DNA of 64,000 nucleotides from Haladaptatus paucihalophilus DX253 (GCF_000376445.1 NZ_AQXI01000002.1:62001-126000), one strand, 5' to 3'. Positions 35,441 through 44,784 are shown, numbered from the stretch's first letter. Program-made: numbers and translations. Notes: a model not told the origin generated them from the letters alone.

Positions 35441-36984
35441 ATCGCCGATTCCGTTTGGAACTCCTTCCAGTCGTGTCGCTGTTCGAATGTGTGACCGACG
35501 CGGAGAACGGTATCGTCGTCGAATCGTTCACCGACGAACATCAGACCGACCGGAAGGCCATCGGACGTTCCACAGGGAACAGAGAGCGCCGGATGACCTG
35601 TAACGTCGAACGGTGCCGTATTCGAAAGCATGTTGAGCGCACGGTCGATGACTTCGAGGCGACTCAAGTCGTCGTCCTGTCGGTGGGCGGTTTGTGGGGT
35701 AGTCGGCATCGCCAGGACGTCAACGTCGGCGAGTGCGTCGTCATATTCGTCGGCTAACGCCCGGCTGAGGTTCTGCGCTTTCGCATAGTAGTGACTACGG
35801 TACTCGTCAGCGAGGTATTGACCGAGGACGAGCGTCAACTTGACCGTCGTGAGGTAGTCATCGGCCTGTACGCGACGTGCCTTGCCGAAGGCGTCCATGA
35901 ACTGTGTATCATAGTGTCCGTCGCCGAAGTGGCCGATACCGTCGGCGTTGACGGTAGCCGTCGTCTCCTCGATGACGATGCCGTTCCAAATCGGCAAACC
36001 ATCCCTGTGCATCGGAATCGAGACGTCTGTCACTTCGGCACCAGCGTCGGCGAAGTGATCCAACGCGTCGCGAACCATTTCGTCGACACCTGATTCGCTC
36101 TGTTCGTGGCCGAAGCCGTCCTCGACGACGCCGATCGTCAGGTCTTCGGGGTCGTTCGTGAGTGCATTCGTGTAGTCGTCAGTTGGGGCGTGGCCTTGAC
36201 GCGGGTCCAGTGAGTCCGCGCCAGCGATAACATCGAGGACACGAGCACAGTCTCCGACAGTGGTGGCCATCGGGCCGATGTGGTCGAACGAGCGACCGAG
36301 GCCCGCGATGCCCGTGTAGGGAACGAGGCCGTGGGTCGGTTTGTGGCCGACACCGCCGCTCCAAGCCGCCGGGATACGGATCGACCCGCCCTGATCGCCG
36401 CCGATGGCCACGTCCACGTCGCCGTTGACGACCGCTGCTATCGACCCGCTCGAAGAGCCGCCAGCGATGTACTCCGGGTCACGTGGGTTCAAGACGGGGC
36501 CCGTCGCCGATAACTCACCGCTCCCCGAGAACGCCATATCCTCCATGTTCATCTTTCCGGTGATGGTTCCGCCGGCGTCGAGGAGACGTGTGACGATTGT
36601 AGCGTCCCTCGAAGGCACATAGCCCTCGAAGAGCTTCGAACCGCACGTCATCTCGACCCCAGCGACTGCAACGTTATCCTTCACCCCGATTTCGTAATCG
36701 GCGAGTGGCCCAGAATCGGCACCGCGGACCTCGCATTTCGTCACAAACGCATTTAGTGGGTCTTCCTCGGCACTCGGTCGATATCCCGGTTCACGGTCAG
36801 TGTACTTCCGACTCGGGCGCGGCTCGACGAGTTCGTCGAGGCGTTCGTAGGCTTCGAGCATCCCCGGAATCGCTGTGCGGAAGTCTTCGACTTCCTCGTC
36901 AGTGAGGTCGATATAGTGTTCGGCTGCTTTTTCGCGGATTTCCTCGGGCGTCGGTGGCTGAATGTTCGGTGGAACGTCTGACAT
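35437..36984 (-). CDS. amidase-signature family amidase
   Basis: This 515-residue hydrolase has the Ser-cisSer-Lys triad: Lys102 in GVKDNVAVAG, the cis-Ser in GGSSSGSIAAV (177-179) and the nucleophile Ser201 in GGDQGGSIRIPAAWSG. It cleaves carboxamides to acid and ammonia or amine. The start MSDVPPNIQPPTPEEIRE is chosen over an upstream in-frame start at 37131 because the extra 49 residues are not amidase-like and cover an inverted repeat. It probably serves the neighbouring catabolic genes; the natural amide is unknown. Confidence 0.93.
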   Translation of the reverse strand: MSDVPPNIQPPTPEEIREKAAEHYIDLTDEEVEDFRTAIPGMLEAYERLDELVEPRPSRKYTDREPGYRPSAEEDPLNAFVTKCEVRGADSGPLADYEIGVKDNVAVAGVEMTCGSKLFEGYVPSRDATIVTRLLDAGGTITGKMNMEDMAFSGSGELSATGPVLNPRDPEYIAGGSSSGSIAAVVNGDVDVAIGGDQGGSIRIPAAWSGGVGHKPTHGLVPYTGIAGLGRSFDHIGPMATTVGDCARVLDVIAGADSLDPRQGHAPTDDYTNALTNDPEDLTIGVVEDGFGHEQSESGVDEMVRDALDHFADAGAEVTDVSIPMHRDGLPIWNGIVIEETTATVNADGIGHFGDGHYDTQFMDAFGKARRVQADDYLTTVKLTLVLGQYLADEYRSHYYAKAQNLSRALADEYDDALADVDVLAMPTTPQTAHRQDDDLSRLEVIDRALNMLSNTAPFDVTGHPALSVPCGTSDGLPVGLMFVGERFDDDTVLRVGHTFEQRHDWKEFQTESAM

Positions 36985-37091
36985 ACCCTCTATAAGGCGG
37001 TCTACGACCCCATTAATCACGTGGGTCGGTAACAATTTCCTTGAATTTCTGGTGTACGTGAACGGGATGCCCGCGCGCGGCGTACCGTCTT

Positions 37092-37112
37092 CCAGTGAGT
37101 ACAGCTCACTGG
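37092..37112. repeat. perfect 8-bp inverted repeat upstream of the amidase gene
   Basis: CCAGTGAG and CTCACTGG form perfect arms around TACAG. The repeat lies about 108 bases before the amidase ATG, in the 417-base gap shared with the divergent LLM oxidoreductase. It is a candidate operator or RNA hairpin. Nothing else was recognised in this gap (36985-37401). Confidence 0.4.
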
Positions 37113-37401
37113 CCTCCTTTGCTTCGCTCACGACCGATCAGCCCGGGCGTGCGCCCCGCGACCGTTCCGGGGTATCGTGAATCGGTTTCTCGAACCCGTT
37201 CGGCATCTTGTGTCGACCGCAGAATGCCCTCGGCGACTTCGGATGAGGTACCACTCTCCATTCAGTCTTACTGGCAAGTATGATTGTTCAGTATTACTAG
37301 TTAGACTGGGTGGTGTAACTCAACTGCGTTCCTGACTGGACGGAGATATCCCGTCTCTACCGTCCGGCCCTGTTTTCACTCGCCGGCACGTGGGAAAGAC
37401 C

Positions 37402-38385
37402 ATGCCAACCGATCTGTTGTTGCCACAGGTGACGACCCTCGACCAGACCGAACTCAGCGTTCGCGCCGAAGCACTCGGCTACGATGGCCTTTGGCTCGGC
37501 GAACTCTGGAGGACGAGCTCTGTCGTCCAGCTCACCGACATCGCCGCCCACACCGAGACGGTCGACCTCGGGACGGCAATCCTCAACGTCTTCTCGCGGA
37601 CCCCCGCCGTCTTGGCGATGACGGCAGCCACGCTCGACCAGGTCTCCGATGGTCGGTTTCGGCTCGGCGTCGGAACGTCGACGAAAAAGGCCATCGAGGA
37701 CCTCCACGGCATGGGGTGGGACGACCCCAACCCGGTCCGACGGGCGCACGAGACCATCGAACTAACCAGGGCATTTCTCGGTGACGAGGGGCGTGTGGAG
37801 TATGATGGCGACGTCTTTTCGGTTCGGGACTTCCCGTCGCTAGACGTCGATGTACCCATCTATCACGCCGCGCTCGGCCGCGCAAATCGGCGCGTCGTTG
37901 CACGGCTCTGCGACGGCTGGATTCCTCACAACGTGCCATTCCCCGACCTCGAGGAGGCCTTCGAGTACATCGCCGACCACGCGGCAGAAGCCGGTCGCGA
38001 TGAGGACATCGATGTCGCGCCGTACGTCCCCGCCGCCGTCAGCAATGATGTCGAGGCGGCTAAGGATGCCATCCGGGGGCACGTCGCCTACTACGTCGGC
38101 AACGGTCGGGGCTACGAGCGATCGGTTGCACGTCGATTCCCGGACGACGCGGCCGCCGTCGCCGAGGCGTGGCGAGAGGGCGACCGCCAGACAGCCATTA
38201 GGAACGTCACCGACGAGATGGTCGAGGCGCTCGGTGTCGCGGGAACGCCGGAACAAGCCCGTGAGCAGTTTCAACAGATTTCCGACATCGACTGCATCAC
38301 CCGACCGTTGGTGACCATCCCGAGCAACGCCGACGAAGGGATGACCGAGCGGACCATCGAAGCGTTGGCACCGTCGAACAACTGA
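37402..38385 (+). CDS. LLM-class (luciferase-like) flavin/F420-dependent oxidoreductase
   Basis: This 327-residue TIM-barrel protein has the luciferase-like pattern: RAEALGYDGLWLGELWR near the N-terminus, LGTAILNVFSRTPAVLAMTAATLDQVSDGRFRLGVG (about 60-95), and a C-terminal GVAGTPEQAREQFQQI segment. Archaeal members commonly use F420; bacterial ones use FMN. The ATG at 37402 is preferred to a GTG four codons upstream. It is divergent from the amidase and convergent with the bat-type regulator, and probably belongs to the same catabolic region. Confidence 0.9.
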   Translation: MPTDLLLPQVTTLDQTELSVRAEALGYDGLWLGELWRTSSVVQLTDIAAHTETVDLGTAILNVFSRTPAVLAMTAATLDQVSDGRFRLGVGTSTKKAIEDLHGMGWDDPNPVRRAHETIELTRAFLGDEGRVEYDGDVFSVRDFPSLDVDVPIYHAALGRANRRVVARLCDGWIPHNVPFPDLEEAFEYIADHAAEAGRDEDIDVAPYVPAAVSNDVEAAKDAIRGHVAYYVGNGRGYERSVARRFPDDAAAVAEAWREGDRQTAIRNVTDEMVEALGVAGTPEQAREQFQQISDIDCITRPLVTIPSNADEGMTERTIEALAPSNN

Positions 38386-38545
38386 CGGCCGCGTTCGGAC
38401 CCCGTGGAGATGGCTCTCATCGAGCGCGTTTTCGAATAAGAATCCTCTGTCAGCGTTCACGAGCCTCTATCTCGTGATCCAACCAGAATCCGCGGTCAAG
38501 TGCCGACGACTAACAGCCACTTCCCGCGCGTGGAAATTAGCGGCG

Positions 38546-39241
38546 TCAGTCGTCGCTGACGGCGAGGTTGATGTACGGAAGGACGAACGTTATAAGCGTG
38601 TGTTCGGCTTTTCGGAGGTGGTTCGATGCGGTAGTTTTCGTGATCCCCATCTCGTCGGCGAGTTCTTCGAGCGTCACTTCCCGCGGGATTTCGAAATAGC
38701 CCTTCTCGACCGCGGTGTTCAGGAACTCGCGTTGTCGCGGTGGAATCGATGCGAACAGTTCCTGCCACTCGGCGCGGCTCGGCATGATTTCTCGTCGAAA
38801 GTCCCTCGTAATGCGCTCGACCGAGACGCTCCCGAAATCCGAGAGGAGTTCTATCGCCTTTGCCAGTTCGTCGCGGTCACCCAGAAGCAGGTTGAAATAT
38901 TCACAACCGTTTTCGAGTTTCGTCGGTCCGATGGGGAGATAGCCTTCGTACATGAGGGCCTGGAAGGGCGTGAGTTCGGTGAGACGACCGCGGAGCAATA
39001 CGGTCGCCGCAAATCGACCTTCGGACGTTTCGTACCGTTCGACGACGTCGATACTATCGACCATCTCGTGCGTTCGAATGACGTCGAGCGTCTCCTCGTA
39101 GTCGTTCGTTTCCAGCGCCAACATCCCGATGTACCGGTGGTTACGAAACGTCGATGCGATAAATTCGCCGAAGACATCATATTCGGCGAGTTGGGCGGTC
39201 CAATCGCCGTCGTACCGGACTCGCACCTCGGACGTCAACAT
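38546..39241 (-). CDS. bat-type helix-turn-helix transcriptional regulator
   Basis: This 231-residue regulator has a sensing N-terminal part (about 1-155) and a C-terminal HTH beginning IPPRQREFLNTAVEKGYFEIPREVTLEELADEMGI with recognition helix near TKTTASNHLRKAE. It follows the MmgE/PrpD gene on the same strand after 99 bases, so it likely senses a substrate of the amidohydrolase-Rieske-PrpD operon. That link is inference from position. Confidence 0.9.
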   Translation of the reverse strand: MLTSEVRVRYDGDWTAQLAEYDVFGEFIASTFRNHRYIGMLALETNDYEETLDVIRTHEMVDSIDVVERYETSEGRFAATVLLRGRLTELTPFQALMYEGYLPIGPTKLENGCEYFNLLLGDRDELAKAIELLSDFGSVSVERITRDFRREIMPSRAEWQELFASIPPRQREFLNTAVEKGYFEIPREVTLEELADEMGITKTTASNHLRKAEHTLITFVLPYINLAVSDD

Positions 39242-39340
39242 CGTACTGAGGACAGCGTGCTGGTTTTATAAGTGTTCTTCGTTACCGCATCGCAATCATC
39301 CAGCAGCACGACGAGATGTGCGCGAGCGGCGGAACGACAA

Positions 39341-40660
39341 TCACGTCCGCCACGGGGAGAGGAGGGTCGCAACCGAGGCGGAATCACGGAGACGCCGCTC
39401 CGTTTTTTCGATAGCCGACGGGGGTAGCGTCGGTGTGACGAGACGGCGGGCTTTCTCCCGTCGCACGTCGTCGGCGAGGGGTTGTTCCCGTGCACCCGGT
39501 GGACGCGTGACGTCGGAGGCGTACGTTTCGCTCTCGGTGTCGAGTTCGAGGCGAGCGAGACAGTCGCCCGGGAACCGTCCATCGAGCGCCTCATCGACGC
39601 GCAGTTCCACGGCGTCGGAAAGCGCCAGAATGTCGGGGTCGGATAGCACGTCCGACGCGTGTTCGGCCTGCGTGAAGCGTCCGCGGACGAGCGCCGTCGC
39701 GACCGGGAACGGATATGAGTACTGCGCTTCTTCCGGGGAATCGGGCGACCGGGTTCGGAGGTGGGTCGCCTCCTCGAAGGTGTGGACGCGAACCGTCTCG
39801 ACGCTCGTCGGGTCGATAGCGGTCGACTCCGCCAGCGACAACGCGGCTTCGACGCCGGGCTGTACCCACCGACAACACGGATACGGTTTGAGGTACGCCT
39901 CCGTGACGTGATGGACGTCGCCGAACGGGGCGACGACGCCGGTATCCACCTCGTCGAAGACCGTTCCGGACCCCGTGAAACCGGACGCGGCGAGTTGGGC
40001 CGAGACCGCACCGACGTACGACCCCCATCCGATACCGTCCTTCGTCATGCCGGGGCGTTCGACGCCACGCATGATGGGCGTCCGGGGAGCGTGATACTCG
40101 GCGATTCCGAGCGCGTGAGCGGTTCGCTCTGTTGGAAAATCGCGTAGACGGGCGACGGCCGCGGCGGCACCCACCGCACCCCACGACCCGGTTCCGGTGT
40201 ACACGCCGTCGAGGTGGTGAATCGCCAGTCCGGCTCGGACGCCGATTTCGTAGCCGACGTAGACGGCATCGAGCAACGTCTCGACGGTCGAATCCTCGGA
40301 TTCCGCAGTGGCGAGTGCCGCGGGGACCACGACCGCGGCCGGGTGCCCCTTCACCTCCCGATGACCGTCGTCGATATCGAGGGCGTTCGCCGCCGTCGAA
40401 TTAGCGAGCGTCGCACCTTCCGGATGTACCCTCGTCCCGCTGCCGTCGAACAGCGTCGCGGTCGATTCGCCGCCGAACCGGTCGAGGGCGTACCGGCGGA
40501 CGATATCGATTCCGTCCTGTCGATACCCCGCCGTCATCGCGGCGAGCGTGTCGAGCACGCGGACTCTGACCGCTCGTTCGACCGACGATGGAAGCTCGCG
40601 GAGCGTGGCCGAGTGGACGAACGCGACCGCATCGGTCGTGTCCATCGTGTCTACGGACAT
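39341..40660 (-). CDS. MmgE/PrpD family protein
   Basis: This 439-residue protein belongs to the family of 2-methylcitrate dehydratase PrpD and cis-aconitate decarboxylase. Marks include RVRVLDTLAAMTAGYRQDG, ANSTAANALDIDDGHREVKGHPAAVVVPAALA (about 80-115) and YLKPYPCCRWVQPGVEAAL. It lies one base downstream of the Rieske gene, indicating tight coupling. No methylcitrate synthase or PrpB is nearby, so it probably acts on another hydroxy acid in a dedicated pathway. It can be a dehydratase, decarboxylase or isomerase. Confidence 0.9.
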   Translation of the reverse strand: MSVDTMDTTDAVAFVHSATLRELPSSVERAVRVRVLDTLAAMTAGYRQDGIDIVRRYALDRFGGESTATLFDGSGTRVHPEGATLANSTAANALDIDDGHREVKGHPAAVVVPAALATAESEDSTVETLLDAVYVGYEIGVRAGLAIHHLDGVYTGTGSWGAVGAAAAVARLRDFPTERTAHALGIAEYHAPRTPIMRGVERPGMTKDGIGWGSYVGAVSAQLAASGFTGSGTVFDEVDTGVVAPFGDVHHVTEAYLKPYPCCRWVQPGVEAALSLAESTAIDPTSVETVRVHTFEEATHLRTRSPDSPEEAQYSYPFPVATALVRGRFTQAEHASDVLSDPDILALSDAVELRVDEALDGRFPGDCLARLELDTESETYASDVTRPPGAREQPLADDVRREKARRLVTPTLPPSAIEKTERRLRDSASVATLLSPWRT

Positions 40661-40661
40661 C

Positions 40662-41135
40662 TCAGAGGTAGACGACGACGATTTCGTCCTCGACGGTCAC
40701 CTCGTACGTGTCGACCGGTGGTTCGTCGCCGCTCGAACCGCAGTTACAGTCGTCGGGCGTGGACGGACGGTCGGCTTCACGGTCCGCGGATTCCTCGTCG
40801 GCCGATTCGACCGTGGCTTCGAACGACCGGGCGCGGACCTTGTGCGGGTTGAACACGGAGCGGCCGGTTTCGATATCGAACTCCCAGCCGTGCCACGGAC
40901 AGCGCAGGATGTGGCCGTTGTCCTCCCAATTCACTTCGCCGGTGCGCTCGACGGACGTCGTGCCGGTCACCTTCCCCATACATAGAGGCGCTCGTTGATG
41001 CGGACAGTCGTTTTTCAGCGCGTAGTACTCGCCATCGACGTTGAAGACGCCCACCGAGATGCCGTTCAACTCGGTTATCGTTCGTTCTCCGGGTGGTAGC
41101 TCCGTCGTCGGACATATCTCGAATCGTTTTTCCAT
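40662..41135 (-). CDS. Rieske [2Fe-2S] ferredoxin-like protein
   Basis: This 157-residue soluble protein has a Rieske cluster site: Cys44-x-His46 in CPHQRAPLC and Cys79-x2-His82 in CPWHGWEF. It would pass electrons to an oxygenase or reductase partner. A long acidic C-terminal insertion (about 108-145) contains an unusual DDCNCGSSGD with two extra Cys. The ATG at 41135 is preferred; a GTG at 41144 is possible. It sits between amidohydrolase and MmgE/PrpD genes with gaps of 10 and 1 bases. No oxygenase alpha subunit is in the window. Confidence 0.92.
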   Translation of the reverse strand: MEKRFEICPTTELPPGERTITELNGISVGVFNVDGEYYALKNDCPHQRAPLCMGKVTGTTSVERTGEVNWEDNGHILRCPWHGWEFDIETGRSVFNPHKVRARSFEATVESADEESADREADRPSTPDDCNCGSSGDEPPVDTYEVTVEDEIVVVYL

Positions 41136-41145
41136 ACGTGACACC

Positions 41146-42252
41146 TCACTTGGTCGGGAGGCTCGCCGGGTCGTCCGGGAGTCCGTAGAGTTCCTGTGCG
41201 TTTCCGGCCATCACACCCGCCTCCATTTCCTCGGGCATCGGCGGGAGTGCGTAGAGTGGCGAATCCGTGTCCCAGTGGGGATAGTCGCTGGCGAACATGA
41301 CCGTCTCCGAGGCGTTCATCATCTTCAGAATCTGGAGGAGGTGCTCTGGGTCGTCCGGTTCTTCGATGGGCTGGGTGGTGAACCGAACCTGATCTTTGAC
41401 GTATTCGCTCGGCGGCTTTTCGAGGTACGGGACTTGCGCACGGAGCGCCTTCCAGTCTTTGTCCATCCGCCAGAGGAAGTGCGGAACCCAACTGAGGCCT
41501 CCCTCGATGACGACGAAGTCGAGGTCCGGGAACGACGGCAGGACGCCCTCCGCGACGAGGCTCACGAGTTGCCCCATCGCGTAGGTGCCGAGAAGCGTGT
41601 GCCACTCGAAGTAGGTGCGCGGATATCCGGCACCAGTCGGCGGTCGGGTGACGCCGTGCCCCTCCGTGTACGGGTGGAGCGCTATCGGAAGGCCCATCTC
41701 CTCGGCGGCCTCGTACATCGGCCAGTAGTACTCGTGTCCGTAGGGGAGCTGTGCGGCCATCGGCATCACGACTTGGACGACGCGTGGATGTTGACCGAGA
41801 TTTCGTATCATCTCCGCCATCCGCTTCGGCTTCTGCGGTGCCGCCAGCAGCGAGCCGACGAACGGTCCGCCCTCCGAAAGCCAGCGGTCGATGGCCCACT
41901 TGTTGCTCGCGACGGCGAGCTCGGCCGCGTAATCGTCGTTTGGGAGTGCGGAGAGGTTGAGGTACGAGTTGCCCGTCAGAATCGCGTAATCGACCCCGAA
42001 CTCGTCGAGGTGTTGCTCTTTCATCTTCGGGATGTCCGACCCCGGATGGCTCCCGTCGTCCGGGATGGCGTCGCGTCGGGAGAACTCCGCAACGTTGTCG
42101 TAGAGGATTTCCGGTGCCTGTAGTCCCCGGTCTTTGTACTGCTCGGGGAGGTACTGGATGACCTCCGATTCGTCTTTCCACCGTTGATGGATGTCACAGT
42201 CGATGAGCGTCGGTGCGCCATCGGTAGACCGCTGCGTTCGTCGTCTCGTCAT
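41146..42252 (-). CDS. amidohydrolase-2 / ACMSD-like metal-dependent hydrolase
   Basis: This 368-residue TIM-barrel hydrolase has D-x-H at residues 20-22 (DCDIHQRW), ALHPYTEGHG at the second metal region, a conserved EGGLSWVPHFLWRMD strand, and the catalytic Asp in FASDYPHWDTD. Family members hydrolyse or decarboxylate cyclic and aromatic acids. It is the first gene of the minus-strand trio with Rieske and MmgE/PrpD and is divergent from the nitrilase-type gene over 177 bases that contain an ATATATAT element near 42309. The substrate is unknown. Confidence 0.9.
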   Translation of the reverse strand: MTRRRTQRSTDGAPTLIDCDIHQRWKDESEVIQYLPEQYKDRGLQAPEILYDNVAEFSRRDAIPDDGSHPGSDIPKMKEQHLDEFGVDYAILTGNSYLNLSALPNDDYAAELAVASNKWAIDRWLSEGGPFVGSLLAAPQKPKRMAEMIRNLGQHPRVVQVVMPMAAQLPYGHEYYWPMYEAAEEMGLPIALHPYTEGHGVTRPPTGAGYPRTYFEWHTLLGTYAMGQLVSLVAEGVLPSFPDLDFVVIEGGLSWVPHFLWRMDKDWKALRAQVPYLEKPPSEYVKDQVRFTTQPIEEPDDPEHLLQILKMMNASETVMFASDYPHWDTDSPLYALPPMPEEMEAGVMAGNAQELYGLPDDPASLPTK

Positions 42253-42429
42253 CGATTGGAAGTAGCAACTCGGGAAATCCCGTTATAGGTCAGGGCGAAC
42301 TTGTAACGGATATATATCCCCTCCCGAATTTGCGGGTTCCATAAAAGCCCTTGAGATGTAGGTGCGAAGGGCTACCGTGATGGCTTCGCTTCGAACGAGC
42401 ATGCAACGAGTCCGTACGGGGATGGAACC

Positions 42430-43209
42430 ATGACGACCTCGCGGGTCGCCACGTGTCAGTTCGAGCCGAGTCTCGGCGAGACGGCCGCGAACATCGAATC
42501 GATATCGGAACTGGCATCTGAATTGCCGGAGACCGTCGAATTCGCCGTTTTCCCCGAACTCTGCGTAACCGGCTACGACCTCACCGACGTTTCGACCGTC
42601 GCCACTCCGGTTCCGGGACCGATAACGGACCGACTCTCGGCCGTCGCGCGCGACTCCGGGGTCGCGCTCGTGGTCGGGCTACCGGAAGCGGACGAAAAAT
42701 CGGTGTACAACTCGCTCGTGTACGTCGACGAACACGGCGTCGTGGCGACCTATCGAAAACGTCGTCTCTGGGGTGCGGAGGCGGACCATTTCGAGGCGGG
42801 AACCGGTCCCGTTACGGTCGAGACGCCGGTCGGCACGCTCGGATTACTGCTCTGTTACGACCTGAACTTCCCCGAACTGACGCTCGAATACGGGCGCGAG
42901 GACTGTGACCTGCTCGCTGTGAGCGCGGCGTGGCGACAGTCGTTCGAACGCGATTGGCGGTTGCTGTGCCGCGCACGGGCACTCGACGGGACCTGCTACG
43001 TCGTGGGGTCGAATCACGTCGGAACGCAGGCCGGTCGTCGCCACGCCGGGGATAGTTGTATCGCCGGACCGCGCGGCGATATAGTCGCAAAGACGATGGA
43101 TGGCAACGGGGTCGCTTCTGCTACTGTCTCATTAAGGACGCTCTCGGAAGCGCGCCGAAAGAACCCGGTCCGGAAGAGCAGGGAACGGACGCAGGTGCGG
43201 TCGGAGTAG
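42430..43209 (+). CDS. carbon-nitrogen hydrolase (nitrilase superfamily)
   Basis: This 259-residue enzyme has the complete Glu-Lys-Cys triad: Glu43 in FPELCVTGYD, Lys110 in YRKRRLWG and Cys142 in LLLCYDLNFPE. It hydrolyses nitriles, amides or carbamoyl compounds through a thioester. Length fits the small cytoplasmic amidase branch. The position next to the amidohydrolase operon suggests release of ammonia from an intermediate of that pathway, which is inference. Confidence 0.92.
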   Translation: MTTSRVATCQFEPSLGETAANIESISELASELPETVEFAVFPELCVTGYDLTDVSTVATPVPGPITDRLSAVARDSGVALVVGLPEADEKSVYNSLVYVDEHGVVATYRKRRLWGAEADHFEAGTGPVTVETPVGTLGLLLCYDLNFPELTLEYGREDCDLLAVSAAWRQSFERDWRLLCRARALDGTCYVVGSNHVGTQAGRRHAGDSCIAGPRGDIVAKTMDGNGVASATVSLRTLSEARRKNPVRKSRERTQVRSE

Positions 43210-43308
43210 CTATCGGCGATGCTCACTCGTCGTCGGCTTTGGTGGAGTATTTAATAGCCGACCATGTGCGACGAACCGACTATCGAATCGGTGTCCGTCC
43301 GATACGAT

Positions 43309-43758
43309 ATGAGCGAGACGATACTGCTCCCCTTGCGCAATTACCGACCGTGGGCGGAAGCCGTCGCGGGTGCCGCTGCAGCCGTCGAATCGAGTGACGT
43401 GACCGCCCTCCTACTCCACGTGTTTGACGAGGAGGAACGGGCTTCGACGCGGGCGAACATCGACGACGACGGTTCGATGACGGTGGACGACCTCGCGGCT
43501 CGAAAGTCGGGAATCGTGGCGGCGCGTGAAATCCTCCAAGACGCGGGCGTGTCCGTCGAAGTCCGAGGACGGGAACAGGTGGAGACTACGGCGGACAGCA
43601 TTCTCACCGTCTCCGACGAAGCGGACGTGGACCGCCTGTATCTCTACGGGAGAAAGCGCAGTCCGACCGGAAAGGCGGTGTTCGGGAGTACGCTTCAGCG
43701 AGTACTGCTCAACGCCACCGTTCCGGTCACCGTCGTTCCGTCGAACGTGACCGGGTGA
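43309..43758 (+). CDS. UspA-type universal stress protein
   Basis: This 149-residue single-domain protein starts MSETILLPLRNYRPWAEAV and ends with the Usp strand VPVTVVPSN. The nucleotide-binding glycine loop of ATP-binding Usps (G-x2-G-x9-G-S/T) is only partly kept in YLYGRKRSPTGKAVFGSTLQRVL. An in-frame ATG at 43264 adds 15 residues that are less Usp-like. It lies between the nitrilase and the quaternary-amine transporter on the same strand and could modulate that transporter, as some transporter-linked Usps do. Confidence 0.85.
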   Translation: MSETILLPLRNYRPWAEAVAGAAAAVESSDVTALLLHVFDEEERASTRANIDDDGSMTVDDLAARKSGIVAAREILQDAGVSVEVRGREQVETTADSILTVSDEADVDRLYLYGRKRSPTGKAVFGSTLQRVLLNATVPVTVVPSNVTG

Positions 43759-43830
43759 TTCGGTCCCGTCTTATAAATGATGAACTAATACGGGTCAATT
43801 ATTAGGCCCCTCTTCGCACAAAGACGGGGT

Positions 43831-44784
43831 ATGCCACAGTCAGTCACACGACGAAGGTTCCTCGCGGCAGGAGGTGGTCTCGCCGCTACTGCCGGTATCG
43901 GGGGGCTTTCGGGCTGTCTCACCCTCGCCACCGAACTCGGAGGAGGGTCGGTCAAAGTCAGCTCCAAGCGATTCACCGAACAGGAGGTTCTGGGCTACAT
44001 CGCGTACGAGGCGCTCTCCGCGAACACCGACTTGAACGTCACCGACCAGGTCGGTCTCGGTGGAACGACGACGAACTTTCGTGCCCTCGACACCGACGAG
44101 GTACAGTTGTATTGGGAGTACACCGGGACGGCGTGGCAGACGCTCCCGCCCCAACACGACACGGTTATCTCCGACCCCGAGAAGCTCTACCGAAAGGTGA
44201 AGGCGGAGTTCGAGCAGAAACACGGGCTGACGTTTCTTCAGCGTGCACAGCTCAACAACACGTACGTCATCCTGGCGAACCCGGACTGGGCGAAGAAGAC
44301 GGGCGTCGAAACCCTCTCCGACTTCGCGCAGTTCCTCCAGAACGGCGGTTCGAACCTCACGGTCGCGCTGAACGCCGAGTTCCAGAGTCGGGCCGACGGC
44401 TGGCCGGGACTGAGCGAGCATTACGGGTTCGCGGACGACCTCGGGAACGTCACCGTGAACAACATCGGCTCCGGCCTGTTGTACCAAGTCATCGGAAAGG
44501 GGTCTGCCGACGTCGGCGTCGGCTTCAACACCGACCCACGAATCCTCCAGTTCGGTCTCCGCGTACTCACCGACGACAAGGGATATTTCCCGGTCTACAA
44601 CGCGGCTCCGTTGGTGGACAGCGAGACGTTGGAGAACCACCCGTCGATTCGATCCCTCCTGAACGCGGCCAGCGACGGGCTCACGACCGACGTGATGCGA
44701 CGCCTCAACAAGCAGGTGGCCATCGAGAAGAAGAACCCACAGACGGTCGCGAAAGAGTATCTGCAGCGAAAGGAGGTCATCTAA
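43831..44784 (+). CDS. glycine betaine/choline-type ABC substrate-binding lipoprotein (OpuCC-like)
   Basis: This 317-residue exported protein has a Tat signal (TRRRFLAAGGG) and a lipobox LSGC at about 26-29. The OpuAC-type binding domain follows with SSKRFTEQEVLGYIAYEAL and EVQLYWEYTGTAWQTLPP, features of betaine, choline or carnitine binders. It leads a four-gene operon: permease after 5 bases, then ATPase and second permease. It captures a quaternary amine or similar compatible solute outside the cell; the exact ligand is not certain. Confidence 0.92.
   Translation: MPQSVTRRRFLAAGGGLAATAGIGGLSGCLTLATELGGGSVKVSSKRFTEQEVLGYIAYEALSANTDLNVTDQVGLGGTTTNFRALDTDEVQLYWEYTGTAWQTLPPQHDTVISDPEKLYRKVKAEFEQKHGLTFLQRAQLNNTYVILANPDWAKKTGVETLSDFAQFLQNGGSNLTVALNAEFQSRADGWPGLSEHYGFADDLGNVTVNNIGSGLLYQVIGKGSADVGVGFNTDPRILQFGLRVLTDDKGYFPVYNAAPLVDSETLENHPSIRSLLNAASDGLTTDVMRRLNKQVAIEKKNPQTVAKEYLQRKEVI

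Noticed and set aside
36985-37131. N-terminal extension of the amidase
   Set aside because: The 49 extra residues do not look like the family and contain an inverted repeat; MSDVPPN is a normal start.
39341-40660. annotation as 2-methylcitrate dehydratase of propionate metabolism
   Set aside because: No prpB, prpC or related genes nearby, and the operon context is an amidohydrolase and Rieske protein.
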